A stretch of DNA of 64,000 bases, from NCBI RefSeq assembly GCF_002900975.1, contig NZ_PJON01000004.1, positions 124,001 through 188,000 on the forward strand. The letters run 5' to 3'. The translations under genes were made by a program, and so were the position numbers. The notes beneath the pieces were generated by a model that had not been told where the DNA came from, ran no database searches, and was given only the letters and a program-made list of their open reading frames with translations. The stretch comes from Tabrizicola aquatica. GTDB taxonomy: Bacteria > Pseudomonadota > Alphaproteobacteria > Rhodobacterales > Rhodobacteraceae. Positions 49,061-58,801 of this stretch are shown one piece after another; position 1 is the first letter of the stretch; each line of letters starts with the position of its first letter.

Positions 49061-50578
49061 ATGACCGCCCCGAAACCCGTCGTCCTGTGCATCCTTGACG
49101 GCTGGGGCATCGGCCCGAACCCCGCGACCAGCGCCCCGGCGCAGGCGCAGGTTCCGACCTTCAATCACCTCTGGGCCACCTGTCCCCATGCCACGCTGAC
49201 GACCTTCGGTCCCGACGTGGGCCTGCCGACCGGGCAGATGGGCAACTCCGAGGTCGGGCACACCAACATCGGCGCGGGGCGTGTGGTGGCGATGGACCTG
49301 GGCGCGATCGATCTGGCGGTCGAGGATGGCAGTTTCGCGGTCAACCCCGCAATCCTGGACTTTGCCGCCAGGATCAAGGCCGCCAAAGGCACCGCGCATC
49401 TGATCGGCGTCGTTTCGGACGGCGGGGTCCATGGCCATGTGAACCATGTGCTGGCCGCCTGTCGCGCGATCACCGCGCTTGGCGTGCCGGTCGCGCTGCA
49501 TGCCGTGACCGACGGGCGCGACGTGGCGCCCTCCTCGGCGCAAAACTTTGTCGAGGCGTTGGTCAAGCGCCTGCCCTATGGCGCCAGCATCGCCACGGTC
49601 ACCGGCCGCTACTGGGCGATGGACCGCGACAACCGCTGGGAACGCGTCGGCCGCGCCTATGACGCGATGATCCACGCGCGGGGAGAAACCGCCCCCGACC
49701 CGCTGACCGCGATTTCCAACAGCTATGGCAAGGGCGAGACCGATGAATTCCTCGCCCCCACCGTCATTGACGGCTACCACGGCGCGCGGGATGGCGATGG
49801 CCTCTTCTGCCTGAACTTCCGCGCCGACCGCGCGCGCGAGATCCTGTCGGCCATCGGCGACCCGGGTTTTGCGGCGTTTGACACCGGCGTGCGCCCGGCT
49901 TGGTCGGCCCTTCTTGGCATGGTCGAGTATTCGGACACTCACAACACCTTCATGCCCGCCGCCTTCCCCAAGCGCGTCCTGGTGAACACGCTGGGCGAAT
50001 GGGTCTCCCTCCACGGCAAGACCCAGTTCCGCCTGGCGGAAACCGAGAAATACCCGCACGTCACCTTCTTCCTGAACGGCGGCCGCGAAGTGCCCTATCC
50101 GGGCGAGGACCGCGCCATGCCGCCCTCGCCCAAGGTCGCGACCTATGACCTGCAACCCGAGATGAGCGCCGATCAGGTCGCCGACCATTTGGTCGCCGCC
50201 ATCGACACGGGCTATGACCTGATCGTCGTCAATTTCGCCAACCCCGACATGGTGGGCCACACCGGCAGCCTGCCCGCCGCGATCCGCGCGTGCGAGGCGG
50301 TGGACCGTGGCCTGACCCGCGCGCTGGCGGCGCTGACCGCACGGGGTGGCGCGATGATCGTCACCGCCGACCACGGCAACTGCGAGGTGATGGTCGATCC
50401 GGTCACCGGTGGCCCCCACACCGCGCATACGGTGAACCCGGTCCCGGTGATCCTGGTCGGCGGCCCCCCCGGCGCGACGCTGCGCAGCGGCCGTCTGGCC
50501 GATCTGGCACCGACGCTGCTGCAACTGATGGGCCTGCCCCAGCCGCCCGAGATGACCGGAAGCACGCTGATCGCATGA
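49061..50578 (+). CDS. gpmI: 2,3-bisphosphoglycerate-independent phosphoglycerate mutase
   Basis: A 505-residue glycolytic/gluconeogenic enzyme interconverting 3- and 2-phosphoglycerate with two Mn ions. Alkaline-phosphatase-like metal sites are CILDGWGIGPN near 10, the phosphoserine QMGNSEVGHTNIGAGR near 59-74, DGRDVAPSSAQ near 150, and VTADHGNCEVM near 434. ATG 49061 follows GTGAGGAG. It leads an operon with the EnvC-like gene, ctpA and rppH, coupled to the first by ATGA. Confidence 0.95.
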   Translation: MTAPKPVVLCILDGWGIGPNPATSAPAQAQVPTFNHLWATCPHATLTTFGPDVGLPTGQMGNSEVGHTNIGAGRVVAMDLGAIDLAVEDGSFAVNPAILDFAARIKAAKGTAHLIGVVSDGGVHGHVNHVLAACRAITALGVPVALHAVTDGRDVAPSSAQNFVEALVKRLPYGASIATVTGRYWAMDRDNRWERVGRAYDAMIHARGETAPDPLTAISNSYGKGETDEFLAPTVIDGYHGARDGDGLFCLNFRADRAREILSAIGDPGFAAFDTGVRPAWSALLGMVEYSDTHNTFMPAAFPKRVLVNTLGEWVSLHGKTQFRLAETEKYPHVTFFLNGGREVPYPGEDRAMPPSPKVATYDLQPEMSADQVADHLVAAIDTGYDLIVVNFANPDMVGHTGSLPAAIRACEAVDRGLTRALAALTARGGAMIVTADHGNCEVMVDPVTGGPHTAHTVNPVPVILVGGPPGATLRSGRLADLAPTLLQLMGLPQPPEMTGSTLIA

Positions 50579-51690
50579 TCCGCGCCGCCGCCCTTCTGTG
50601 CTGTCTGGCCGCGCCGCTTGCCGCGCAGACCGTGGCCGAACAGGCGGCGCAGGCCTCGGCCGATCTGCAGGCCGCCGTCGCCGCCCTCGACGCGGCGGTC
50701 GAGGCGCGGGACCGTGTCACCGCCCTGACCCGTACCATCCGCGCCTATGAAGAGGGGCTTGCCGCCCTGCGCGGCGCGCTGCGCGAGGCGGCCCTGCGCG
50801 AGGCCACCCTTGTCCGCGCCTTTGACGCCAAGCGCGACGGGATCGGCCGGCTTCTGGGCGTGCTGGCGACGATGGAGGCGAACCCCGGTCCGCTCCTCCT
50901 CCTTCACCCCGAGGGCGCGCTTGGCACCGCGCGGTCGGGGATGCTGATGGCCGATGTCACCCCCGCCCTCCAGACCGAGGCGCTGGCGCTGAAGGCTGAA
51001 CTGCAGGAACTTTCCGACCTGCGCGCCCTGCAACTTTCTGCCGGGCAGACGCTGGAGGCCGGCCTTGCCGCCGCCCAGATCGCGCGCACCGAACTGTCGC
51101 AGGCGATTTCCGACCGTACCGACCTGCCCCGCCGCTTTACCGAGGACCCCGATGCCCTGCGTGTCCTGCTGGAAAGCGCCGACACGCTGGACGCTTTTGC
51201 CGCCGGCCTGTCGCCGGATGCCGGCGCGGGCACCAGCTTTGCCGACCAGAAGGGCAAACTGCCCCTGCCGGCGCTTGGCACACTCCTTCGCCGCCCGCAC
51301 GAGGCCGACGCCGCCGGGGTCCGCCGCCCCGGCATGACCCTGGCCACGCAAGGACGCGCCCTGGTCACCGCGCCCTGGCCGGCGACGATCCGCTATCGCG
51401 GCCCGCTCCTTGACTACGGAAATGTGATGATCCTTGAGCCGGGGGACGGCTATCTATTGGTTCTGGCCGGGCTGGACACGCTTTACGGTGAGGTGGGGGA
51501 AGTGGTGGCCGCAGGCTCCGCGGTCGGGCTGATGGGCGGCCAGGTGCCCGCCTCCGAGGAATTCATGACCCCGCCGGCAGATGGGTCTGGCGGGCGCGAC
51601 ACGGAAACGCTTTATATGGAACTGAGACAGGGCGCGGCGCCCGTGAACCCCCTGACCTGGTTCGCCGCCACAGCCCGCACAGAGGACTGA
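50575..51690 (+). CDS. EnvC-like murein hydrolase activator with degenerate LytM domain
   Basis: A 371-residue periplasmic protein: signal peptide (MIRAAALLCCLAAPLAAQ), long Ala/Leu/Glu coiled coil to about residue 165, and a C-terminal LytM/M23 domain (about 255-365: YRGPLLDYGNVMILEPGDGY, LYGEVGEVVAAGSAVGLMGG, LYMELRQGAAPVNPLTW). The HxxxD and HxH zinc ligands of active M23 peptidases are absent, as in EnvC, which activates amidases at division instead of cutting peptidoglycan. Coupled to gpmI by ATGA and 6 bp before ctpA. Confidence 0.88.
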   Translation: MIRAAALLCCLAAPLAAQTVAEQAAQASADLQAAVAALDAAVEARDRVTALTRTIRAYEEGLAALRGALREAALREATLVRAFDAKRDGIGRLLGVLATMEANPGPLLLLHPEGALGTARSGMLMADVTPALQTEALALKAELQELSDLRALQLSAGQTLEAGLAAAQIARTELSQAISDRTDLPRRFTEDPDALRVLLESADTLDAFAAGLSPDAGAGTSFADQKGKLPLPALGTLLRRPHEADAAGVRRPGMTLATQGRALVTAPWPATIRYRGPLLDYGNVMILEPGDGYLLVLAGLDTLYGEVGEVVAAGSAVGLMGGQVPASEEFMTPPADGSGGRDTETLYMELRQGAAPVNPLTWFAATARTED

Positions 51691-51696
51691 CACAGC

Positions 51697-53046
51697 ATGA
51701 AGAAAACCCTGATGGCCGCTTTGGCCGGAACAGTCGCCGGCGCCATTGTCACCACGCAACTTGCCGGCCCGCTGGTCGCGCAAGAGGCGGTGCAGGGCGG
51801 ATCGGTCTATGAACAGCTGGACCTTTTCGGCGACATCTTCGAGCGTATCCGCGCGCAATATGTCGAGGAAGTCTCGACCGAGGATCTGGTGACCGCCGCG
51901 ATCAACGGCATGCTCACCTCGCTTGACCCCCATTCCTCCTACCTGTCCGCCAAGGACTTCGAGGACATGCAGGTCCAGGCCAAGGGCGAATTCGGCGGCC
52001 TCGGCATCGAGGTGACGCAAGAGGAAGGCTTCATCAAGGTCATCTCGCCGATGGACGGCACCCCGGCCGCCAAGGCGGGCATTCTGGCCGGCGACTTCAT
52101 CACCCATGTCGACGGCGAGTCGATCCTGGGCCTGATGCTGGACGAGGCGGTGGAAAAGATGCGCGGCCCGGTCGGGTCGGAAATCATCATCACCATCGTC
52201 CGCGAGGGTGAGCCCGAGCCCTTTGACGTCTCGATCATCCGCGACACGATCAAGCTGACCGCCGTGCGCGGCCGCGTCGTCGGCAACACCGTCGTCCTGC
52301 GCATCACCACCTTCAACGACCAGACCACCAGCGGCATGGTCGACGCGCTGAACAAGGGGGTCGAGGAACTGGGCGGCATGGAAAACCTGGACGGCGTCGT
52401 GGTCGACATGCGCAACAACCCCGGCGGCCTGCTGAACGAGGCGATCTCGGTCTCGGACGCCTTCCTGGAGAAGGGCGAAATCGTCTCGACCCGCGGGCGC
52501 GAGGCAGGCAGCGGCGAACGCTACAACGCCCGCGCGGGCGACCTGGTGGAAGGCAAGCCGATCGTCGTGCTGATCAACGGCGGCTCCGCCTCGGCCTCCG
52601 AGATCGTTGCGGGGGCCCTGCAGGACCACCGCCGTGCGATCGTAGTCGGCACCAAAAGCTTTGGCAAAGGGTCGGTCCAGACGCTGATCCCGCTGCGTGG
52701 CGACGGGGCGATGCGGCTGACCACCTCGCGCTACTACACGCCTTCGGGCCGCTCGATCCAGGCCCTGGGCATCTCGCCCGACATCGTCGTCCAGCAACCC
52801 GCCCCCCCGCCCGTCGATGCTGCCGCCGAGGAGGAGGAAAAATCCTCCGCCGTGCGCGAACGGTCCGAGGCCGACCTGCGCGGTGCGATCAGCAATGACT
52901 CGATGACCGACGAGGAAAAGCGCCTGTACCAGGAAGAACTGGCCCGGGCCGAGGAATCGGCCAAGCTGCGGGACGAGGACTATCAGCTCGCCTATGCCGT
53001 CGACATCATCAAGGGCCTGACCGCCATCGCCCCCGACGCACCCTGA
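51697..53046 (+). CDS. ctpA: Carboxyl-terminal processing protease, S41 family
   Basis: A 449-residue periplasmic serine protease with N-terminal signal/anchor ([20 protein letters not shown]), a PDZ domain at about 90-175 ([20 protein letters not shown]), and the S41 catalytic core: Ser in [16 protein letters not shown] near 300 and the Lys general base in [13 protein letters not shown] near 325. C-terminal region is acidic and coiled. It often works with an EnvC/NlpI-type partner on peptidoglycan hydrolases, and here follows an EnvC-like gene. Its TGA overlaps the rppH ATG (TGATG). Confidence 0.94.
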   Translation: MKKTLMAALAGTVAGAIVTTQLAGPLVAQEAVQGGSVYEQLDLFGDIFERIRAQYVEEVSTEDLVTAAINGMLTSLDPHSSYLSAKDFEDMQVQAKGEFGGLGIEVTQEEGFIKVISPMDGTPAAKAGILAGDFITHVDGESILGLMLDEAVEKMRGPVGSEIIITIVREGEPEPFDVSIIRDTIKLTAVRGRVVGNTVVLRITTFNDQTTSGMVDALNKGVEELGGMENLDGVVVDMRNNPGGLLNEAISVSDAFLEKGEIVSTRGREAGSGERYNARAGDLVEGKPIVVLINGGSASASEIVAGALQDHRRAIVVGTKSFGKGSVQTLIPLRGDGAMRLTTSRYYTPSGRSIQALGISPDIVVQQPAPPPVDAAAEEEEKSSAVRERSEADLRGAISNDSMTDEEKRLYQEELARAEESAKLRDEDYQLAYAVDIIKGLTAIAPDAP

Positions 53047-53522
53047 TGGACGCCGAAAGCCTGCCATACCGGCCCTGCGTGGGCGTCGTGCTGATCGACG
53101 CCCGCGGTCTGGTCTTTGCCGGCCAGCGGATCGACAACCCCTCGCCCGCCTGGCAGATGCCGCAAGGCGGGATCGACGACGGCGAAAAGCCGAAGGAAGC
53201 CGCCTACCGCGAACTGTGGGAAGAAACCGGCGTCACCCGCGACAAGGTAGAGTTCGTCGCCAAGACCCATGGCTGGGTGACCTATGACCTCCCGCCCGAG
53301 CTTCTGGGCAAGGTCTGGGGCGGCAAGTACCGGGGCCAACGGCAGAAATGGTTCCTGTTCCGCTTCAAGGGACAGGACAGCGACATCAAGATCGCCTCGG
53401 AACACCCGGAATTCTCGACCTGGCGCTGGATTCTTGCCGACGAGATGGTCGAAAGCATCGTCCCCTTCAAGCGCGCGGTCTATGATCAGGTGATCCGCAG
53501 CTTCCGCGCCTATCTGGCCTGA
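53046..53522 (+). CDS. rppH: RNA pyrophosphohydrolase
   Basis: A 158-residue Nudix hydrolase that removes pyrophosphate from mRNA 5' ends and so triggers RNase E decay. The Nudix box is [20 protein letters not shown] followed by TGV at about 39-61, in the RppH/IalA form (PxWQMPQGG before it). [16 protein letters not shown] near 94 is the family RNA-binding strand. Last gene of the gpmI operon, followed by a REP-like repeat. Confidence 0.94.
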   Translation: MDAESLPYRPCVGVVLIDARGLVFAGQRIDNPSPAWQMPQGGIDDGEKPKEAAYRELWEETGVTRDKVEFVAKTHGWVTYDLPPELLGKVWGGKYRGQRQKWFLFRFKGQDSDIKIASEHPEFSTWRWILADEMVESIVPFKRAVYDQVIRSFRAYLA

Positions 53523-53524
53523 CC

Positions 53525-53595
53525 CTCCTCGTTCGACTGCGTCTCCTCGTCGGAAAACGCGCCCTCGCGAGGAGTGACGAAGTCATCGACGAGCC
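53525..53595. repeat. REP-like intergenic repeat, copy 3
   Basis: Arms CTCCTCGTTCGACTGCGTCT and GGAGTGACGAAGTCATCGAC, inverted relative to copies 1 and 2. Begins 2 bp after the rppH stop. The remaining gap to the sulfate adenylyltransferase start (53596-53819) has no gene or clear promoter box. Confidence 0.78.
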
Positions 53596-53819
53596 GGCCC
53601 AAGGGAAGGCGTTCCGAAATTTCGTCCGCGCCGACCTGCGCCGGGAAATCCGTCCCGCCCTTTGCCGCAGCGCAGAACCGCGGCCCAACTGCGACAAAAC
53701 CCCCGCGATTTCCGCCTTATCTTCCGCGAATCCCCTGCATTCGCTTGAATTCCGCCCCTTTCCCGCGCTACCGACCCGGCCAAATGGCGGGTTGTTCCGC
53801 TGCGCTGAAAGGTCCACCG

Positions 53820-55526
53820 ATGTCCCTGCCGAACCACGCCCCGATCCCCGAACTTTACGTCTCGTCCGACTCGGCCCAGAAACTGAAGGTCGAGGCCGGG
53901 AACCTTCCCTCCTGGGATCTGACCCCGCGCCAGATCTGCGACCTGGAACTCTTGATGAATGGCGGCTTCCACCCGCTGAAGGGCTTCATGGGCCAGGCCG
54001 ACTATGACGGCGTCGTCGCCAACATGCGCACCGCCGACGGCACGCTCTGGCCGATGCCGATCACGCTGGACGTGTCCGAGGCCTTTGCCGACAAGGTTGC
54101 ACCCGGCCAGGACATCGCGCTGCGCGACCAGGAGGGCGTGATCCTCGCCATCCTGTCGATCAGCGACAAATGGGTGCCGAACAAGGCCGTGGAGGCGGAA
54201 AAGGTCTTTGGCGCCGACGATCTGGCCCATCCGGCGGTGAACTACCTGCACAACGTGGCGGGCAAGGTTTACCTGGGCGGCCCGATCACCGGCATCCAAC
54301 AGCCCGTCCACTATGACTTCAAGGCCCGCCGCGACACGCCGAACGAACTCCGCGCGCTGTTCCGCAAGCTCGGCTGGCGCAAGATCGTCGCCTTCCAGAC
54401 CCGCAACCCGCTCCACCGCGCGCACCAGGAACTGACCTTCCGCGCCGCGCGTGAGGCAGAGGCGAACCTCTTGATCCACCCGGTCGTCGGCATGACCAAG
54501 CCCGGCGACGTTGACCACTTCACCCGCGTCCGCTGCTATGAGGCGGTGCTGGACAAGTATCCGGCCCAGACGACCGCGCTTTCCCTTCTGAACCTCGCGA
54601 TGCGCATGGCCGGCCCGCGTGAGGCGGTCTGGCACGGCCTGATCCGCAAGAACCACGGCTGCACCCACATGATCGTCGGCCGCGACCACGCCGGCCCGGG
54701 CAAGAACAGTGCGGGCAAGGACTTCTACGACCCCTACGCCGCGCAAGAGCTGTTCGCCCAGCACGCCGCCGAAATCGGCATCGAGATGGTCGACTTCAAG
54801 CACATGGTCTATGTGCAGGAGAAGGCGCAGTACTACCCCGCGAACGAGATCCCCGAAGGCTCCACCGTCCTGGATATCTCGGGCACCGAACTGCGCCGCC
54901 GCCTGCGCGAAGGGCTGGAAATCCCCGAGTGGTTCAGCTTCCCCGAAGTGGTGAACGAACTGCGCAAGACCAGCCCCGCGCGGTCCAAGCAGGGCTTTAC
55001 CGTGTTCTTCACCGGACTTTCGGGCAGCGGCAAATCCACCATCGCCAACGCCCTGATGGTCAAGCTGATGGAGATGGGCGGTCGCCCGGTCACGCTGCTG
55101 GACGGCGACGTGGTCCGCAAGCACCTGTCCTCGGAACTCGGCTTCTCCAAGGAACACCGCGACCTGAACATCAAGCGCATCGGCTATGTGGCAAGCGAGA
55201 TCACCAAGAACGGCGGCATCGCGATCTGCGCGCCCATCGCGCCCTACACCGCCACCCGCCGCGCCGTGCGTGAGATGATCGAAGCCTTTGGCGCCTTCAT
55301 CGAAGTCCATGTCGCGACCAGCATCGAGGAATGCGAACGTCGCGACCGCAAGGGCCTGTACAAGCTGGCGCGTGAGGGCAAGATCAAGGAATTCACCGGG
55401 ATCTCCGACCCCTACGAAGCACCGACGAACGCCGAACTGGTGGTCGACACCGAGAACGTGGACGTCGACCACTGCGCCCACCAGGTCCTCTTGAAGCTGG
55501 AGCAGATGGGCCTGATCCGCGCCTGA
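53820..55526 (+). CDS. Bifunctional sulfate adenylyltransferase/adenylylsulfate kinase
   Basis: A 568-residue fusion that makes APS and then PAPS from sulfate and ATP for cysteine synthesis and sulfation. N-terminal ATP sulfurylase (about 1-390): QTRNPLHRAHQELTFRA is the nucleotide site, IVGRDHAGPG the second. C-terminal APS kinase (about 395-568): P-loop FTGLSGSGKSTIAN, then LLDGDVVRKHLSSELGFSKE. This dimeric ATP-sulfurylase type is unrelated to CysND. ATG 53820 chosen by family start; frames reaching 53574 are rejected as repeat sequence. Monocistronic with a following terminator. Confidence 0.95.
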   Translation: MSLPNHAPIPELYVSSDSAQKLKVEAGNLPSWDLTPRQICDLELLMNGGFHPLKGFMGQADYDGVVANMRTADGTLWPMPITLDVSEAFADKVAPGQDIALRDQEGVILAILSISDKWVPNKAVEAEKVFGADDLAHPAVNYLHNVAGKVYLGGPITGIQQPVHYDFKARRDTPNELRALFRKLGWRKIVAFQTRNPLHRAHQELTFRAAREAEANLLIHPVVGMTKPGDVDHFTRVRCYEAVLDKYPAQTTALSLLNLAMRMAGPREAVWHGLIRKNHGCTHMIVGRDHAGPGKNSAGKDFYDPYAAQELFAQHAAEIGIEMVDFKHMVYVQEKAQYYPANEIPEGSTVLDISGTELRRRLREGLEIPEWFSFPEVVNELRKTSPARSKQGFTVFFTGLSGSGKSTIANALMVKLMEMGGRPVTLLDGDVVRKHLSSELGFSKEHRDLNIKRIGYVASEITKNGGIAICAPIAPYTATRRAVREMIEAFGAFIEVHVATSIEECERRDRKGLYKLAREGKIKEFTGISDPYEAPTNAELVVDTENVDVDHCAHQVLLKLEQMGLIRA

Positions 55527-55539
55527 GGCATCAAAGACA

Positions 55540-55565
55540 AAGGCCGCACCCAAGGGTGCGGCCTT
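55540..55565. terminator. Bidirectional rho-independent terminator
   Basis: Perfect 11-bp stem (AAGGCCGCACC / GGTGCGGCCTT) with CAAG loop between two convergent genes. Plus-strand tail CTTCGTTT, minus-strand tail TGTCTTTG. Confidence 0.85.
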
Positions 55566-55572
55566 CTTCGTT

Positions 55573-56046
55573 TCAGCCCGCCTTCATCATCCGGCGCAGC
55601 AGCCCGTCCTTCAGGACATACTGGTGATACAGCGCGACCAGCGCATGACCCAGCACGATCAGCATGAGGGCATTCGCCGCCAGTTCGTGCATGTCGCCAA
55701 CCTCCAGCCCCAGGAAGAACACGCTGATCCCGCCCAGTGGCACGGCGATCATCAGGAGATAGATCAGCCGATGACCCCAGTCTGCCGCCGCGACCTGCCA
55801 GCTTCCGGGCACGCCCGGCGCGGCGGGGGCACCGCGGCTTAGCCGAACCAGAAGCCGCACAAGAACCAGCGCCAGGATCGCCAGACCCACCGCCACATGC
55901 GGCACAAACCCCGCCACGCCGCCATCCTCGATCATGTCCAGCGCCTCATCCGCGCCTTCGCCCGTGAACCAGGCGACAATGATCAGCACGGCAACCAGCC
56001 AATGCAGGGCGATCTGCACGCCCGAATATCCGTTTGTGGCTTTCAC
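55573..56046 (-). CDS. Cytochrome b561 family membrane protein
   Basis: A 157-residue four-helix di-heme b-type cytochrome. Likely heme ligands: His15 (IALHWLVAV), His49 (FVPHVAVGLA), and a helix-4 histidine among GHALVALYHQYV, with MHELAANALM near 118. It starts with the family ATNGYSGVQIALHW. Such proteins move electrons from quinol in the membrane, sometimes to superoxide or periplasmic partners. Monocistronic, upstream of the DUF1150 stop, convergent with the sulfurylase. Confidence 0.9.
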   Translation of the reverse strand: MKATNGYSGVQIALHWLVAVLIIVAWFTGEGADEALDMIEDGGVAGFVPHVAVGLAILALVLVRLLVRLSRGAPAAPGVPGSWQVAAADWGHRLIYLLMIAVPLGGISVFFLGLEVGDMHELAANALMLIVLGHALVALYHQYVLKDGLLRRMMKAG

Positions 56047-56107
56047 GATGACCTCCTTACCCGACAGAACTGCTACGCCGCAGCCTAGCAGTTCCGTCGC
56101 GAAAAGG

Positions 56108-56335
56108 TCAGTGCACGCTTACCGGCGTGAAGTCATGCTCGCGCGCCAGGTGGAACGCCAGCGTCCGGTCGGCGACCAGCGCCAGTTGGCGGCCATCGGC
56201 ACCGTTGACCGACCAGATCACATCCAGCCCGTCGACCTGCTCCCGCACCTCGTCCGGCAGGTCCTCGACCTGGATCTCGCGCACATAGACGATGCGGTCG
56301 GTGCCCTGCGGCAACCCGTTGAATGGAGTGTTCAT
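56108..56335 (-). CDS. DUF1150 family protein
   Basis: A 75-residue protein that is entirely a DUF1150 domain (IVYVREIQVEDLPDEVREQV, LALVADRTLAFHLAREHDF). Function unknown; in alphaproteobacteria it almost always follows an Hsp20 gene, as here (11 bp downstream). A role as partner of the small heat-shock protein is a guess from this linkage. Confidence 0.9.
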   Translation of the reverse strand: MNTPFNGLPQGTDRIVYVREIQVEDLPDEVREQVDGLDVIWSVNGADGRQLALVADRTLAFHLAREHDFTPVSVH

Positions 56336-56346
56336 GTCTTGCCTCC

Positions 56347-56790
56347 TTACTTCTGGCCCGTCTTTCCCGACGCAGCCTCGTTGCGGCCGATCCTGATCGT
56401 CTGCACCACGGTTTCAGGCACATGCCGGCGCAGATCGACGTGGAGAAGTCCGTTCTCCATCGTGGCCCCTGCAACCTCAACGCCGTCAGCCAGCACAAAG
56501 CTCCGCTGAAAGGCGCGGCTGGCGATGCCGCGATGCAGGAACACCCGCTCGCCCGCATCCTCGGCCTGACGGCCCCGCACCACCAGCTGGCGGTCCTCGA
56601 CCGTGATCGACAGGTCCTCCTCGCGGAAACCGGCGACCGCCAGCGTTATCCGATAGGCGTTTTCCGCCACCGCCTCGATGTTGAACGGAGGATAGCCCTC
56701 GGCCCCGGATTTCGCGGTGCGCTCGACCAGCCGTTCCAGCTGTTCGAACCCCAGAAGATAGGGATGGGACCCAAAGCTAAGTTTCGTCAT
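56347..56790 (-). CDS. Small heat-shock protein, Hsp20/IbpA family
   Basis: A 147-residue ATP-independent chaperone that holds unfolding proteins. The alpha-crystallin domain spans about 30-125: YPPFNIEAVAENAYRITLAV, GFREEDLSITVEDRQLVVRG and the closing MENGLLHVDLRRHVPE. It begins like IbpA (LSFGSHPYLLGFEQLERLV). ATG 56790 aligns with the family start. A heat-shock promoter lies 66-95 bp upstream, and DUF1150 follows in the operon. Confidence 0.94.
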   Translation of the reverse strand: MTKLSFGSHPYLLGFEQLERLVERTAKSGAEGYPPFNIEAVAENAYRITLAVAGFREEDLSITVEDRQLVVRGRQAEDAGERVFLHRGIASRAFQRSFVLADGVEVAGATMENGLLHVDLRRHVPETVVQTIRIGRNEAASGKTGQK

Positions 56791-56855
56791 CGGACAGTCC
56801 TTGGAAAAGCGACAGTTCGGCCAGCGGTCCCGGGTTCGGCAACCGCCTCCCTTTG

Positions 56856-56885
56856 AATATGGGGCCAGCCTTCCCCCCTCGCAAG
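56856..56885 (-). promoter_or_regulatory. Heat-shock sigma factor (RpoH) promoter of the hsp20 operon
   Basis: On the minus strand CTTGCGA (56885-56879) and CCCCATATT (56864-56856) are 14 bp apart, close to the RpoH consensus CTTGAAA-N14-CCCCATnT. The -10 box ends 66 bp before the hsp20 ATG. Confidence 0.7.
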
Positions 56886-56987
56886 CCCTGCGTCCGGGTG
56901 AAATCCCGTGGATTTCCGCGCAGAAACCTTCACCCAAGCCGCGGCTTTCCTATATTCTGATCAAAAGACAGGAAGCGAGTCGCCCCC

Positions 56988-57206
56988 ATGAACGCCCCAT
57001 CGGAACTCAGCTTTGAAGAGATGCTGCGCATCAAGCTGGAAGTCCTGCGCCGCGAACACCGCGACCTGGACGAGGCGATCCATGCGCTTGAAACCAACGG
57101 CCGCCCCGACCCCTTGACCCTGCGCCGGCTGAAAAAGCAGAAGCTGGCCCTGAAGGACCAGATCGTGAAGATCGAGGATCAGCTGATCCCCGACATCATC
57201 GCCTGA
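56988..57206 (+). CDS. YdcH family protein (DUF465)
   Basis: A 72-residue, helical, Lys/Glu-rich protein: [20 protein letters not shown]-like head ([18 protein letters not shown]) and [20 protein letters not shown] tail, the DUF465 helical hairpin. Function unknown. It has its own promoter opposite hsp20 and is followed after 55 bp by purE. The gap 56791-56987 carries the RpoH promoter of hsp20. Confidence 0.88.
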   Translation: MNAPSELSFEEMLRIKLEVLRREHRDLDEAIHALETNGRPDPLTLRRLKKQKLALKDQIVKIEDQLIPDIIA

Positions 57207-57261
57207 CGCTTGCCCCGGCGCGCGGTTCCCGGTAATCGCGCCTGAAACCAAGGGGGCGCGC

Positions 57262-57741
57262 ATGGCCGTATCCGTCGGAATCATCATGGGGTCGCAAAGC
57301 GACTGGCCGACGATGAAGGCCGCTGCCGAAATCCTGGACGAGCTTGGCATCGCGTATGAAGCGAAGATCGTCTCGGCCCACCGCACCCCTGACAGGTTGT
57401 GGGACTATGGCAAGACCGCCGTGTCGCGCGGGTTGAAGGTGATCATCGCCGGCGCAGGCGGTGCGGCGCACCTGCCGGGCATGATGGCCTCCAAGACCCG
57501 CGTGCCAGTGATCGGCGTGCCGGTGCAGACCAAGGCGCTGTCTGGCGTCGACTCGCTCTATTCCATCCTCCAGATGCCCAAGGGCTATCCCGTCGCCACG
57601 ATGGCCATCGGCGGCGCGGCCAATGCCGGGCTGATGGCCGCCGCGATCCTAGCCGTCTCCGACCCGGCCATCGCCGCGAAACTGGACGCCTGGCGCGAGG
57701 CCCTCTCCGCCTCCATCCCCGAGGAACCATCGGATGACTGA
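57262..57741 (+). CDS. purE: N5-carboxyaminoimidazole ribonucleotide mutase
   Basis: A 159-residue class I PurE, moving the carboxyl of N5-CAIR to carbon 4 in purine synthesis. Signatures: [15 protein letters not shown] at 7-21, [13 protein letters not shown] near 38, and [16 protein letters not shown] near 64-79. Octameric, cytosolic. It overlaps purK by 8 bp, which supplies its substrate. Confidence 0.96.
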   Translation: MAVSVGIIMGSQSDWPTMKAAAEILDELGIAYEAKIVSAHRTPDRLWDYGKTAVSRGLKVIIAGAGGAAHLPGMMASKTRVPVIGVPVQTKALSGVDSLYSILQMPKGYPVATMAIGGAANAGLMAAAILAVSDPAIAAKLDAWREALSASIPEEPSDD

Positions 57742-58798
57742 CCTTCCCCAGGGCGCGACCATCGGCATTCTTGGCGGCGGCCAGCTTGGCCGGATGCTCT
57801 CGGTCGCGGCCAGCCGCCTGGGCTATCGCTGCCACATCTACGAACCGGGCGCCGCGCCCGCTGGCGACGTCGTCCACCAGGTCACCACCGCGCCCTATGA
57901 GGACGAGGCCAGCCTGCGCGCCTTTGCCGCCAGCGTCGATGTCATCACCTACGAATTCGAGAACGTCCCCACCTCGGCCCTCGACCTTCTGGAAAGCCTG
58001 AAACCGATCCGCCCCAACCGCAGGGCCCTGGCCGTCAGCCAGGACCGGATCGCGGAAAAGTCGTTCCTGAACGACCTTGGCCTGCAAACCGCGCCCTGGG
58101 CGGCCGTGAACTCCGAAGCCGACCTGCGCGCCGCCGCAGACCAGCTTGGCCTGCCCGCCATCCTGAAAACGACCCGCCTTGGCTATGACGGCAAGGGCCA
58201 GGTCAAGTTGGAGGGTGGGGCCGACATCCCCGCCGCCTGGGCCAGCATGAACGACGCCGCTTGCGTTTTGGAGGGCTTCGTCGCCTTCGAGCGCGAGGTC
58301 AGCGTGATCGCCGCGCGCAGCCTGGACGGGCAGGTCGCCTGTTTCGACCCGGGCGAGAATATCCACCGCGACGGCATCCTGCGCACCACCACCGTCCCCG
58401 CCAAGCTCAGCCCCGGCCAGCGCGCCGATGCCGTACTGGTCGCCGCCCGTATCCTGAACGCGTTGGACTATGTCGGCGTCATGGGGGTAGAGCTTTTCGT
58501 CACCCCGCGCGGCCTGCTGGTCAACGAGATCGCGCCCCGGGTCCACAACTCGGGCCACTGGACGCAACAGGGCTGCACCGTGGACCAGTTCGAACAGCAC
58601 ATCCGCGCCGTTGCGGGCCTGCCCTTGGGCGATGGCAACCGCTATGCCGACGTGGTGATGGAAAACCTGATCGGCGACGATGTGCTGCGCGTGCCCGACC
58701 TGTTGAAGACCCGCGACACCGCCGTGCATCTTTACGGCAAGGGCGCCCCGCGTCCCGGCCGGAAGATGGGCCATGTGAACCGGGTGATCCGCGGCTGA
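57734..58798 (+). CDS. purK: N5-carboxyaminoimidazole ribonucleotide synthase
   Basis: A 354-residue ATP-grasp enzyme that carboxylates AIR using bicarbonate and [23 protein letters not shown] at about 11-30 is the N-terminal Rossmann motif; ATP-grasp stretches are [18 protein letters not shown] near 142 and [18 protein letters not shown] near 255. Overlaps purE by 8 bp. Followed directly by a REP-like element. Confidence 0.96.
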   Translation: MTDLPQGATIGILGGGQLGRMLSVAASRLGYRCHIYEPGAAPAGDVVHQVTTAPYEDEASLRAFAASVDVITYEFENVPTSALDLLESLKPIRPNRRALAVSQDRIAEKSFLNDLGLQTAPWAAVNSEADLRAAADQLGLPAILKTTRLGYDGKGQVKLEGGADIPAAWASMNDAACVLEGFVAFEREVSVIAARSLDGQVACFDPGENIHRDGILRTTTVPAKLSPGQRADAVLVAARILNALDYVGVMGVELFVTPRGLLVNEIAPRVHNSGHWTQQGCTVDQFEQHIRAVAGLPLGDGNRYADVVMENLIGDDVLRVPDLLKTRDTAVHLYGKGAPRPGRKMGHVNRVIRG

Positions 58799-58801
58799 CC
58801 C

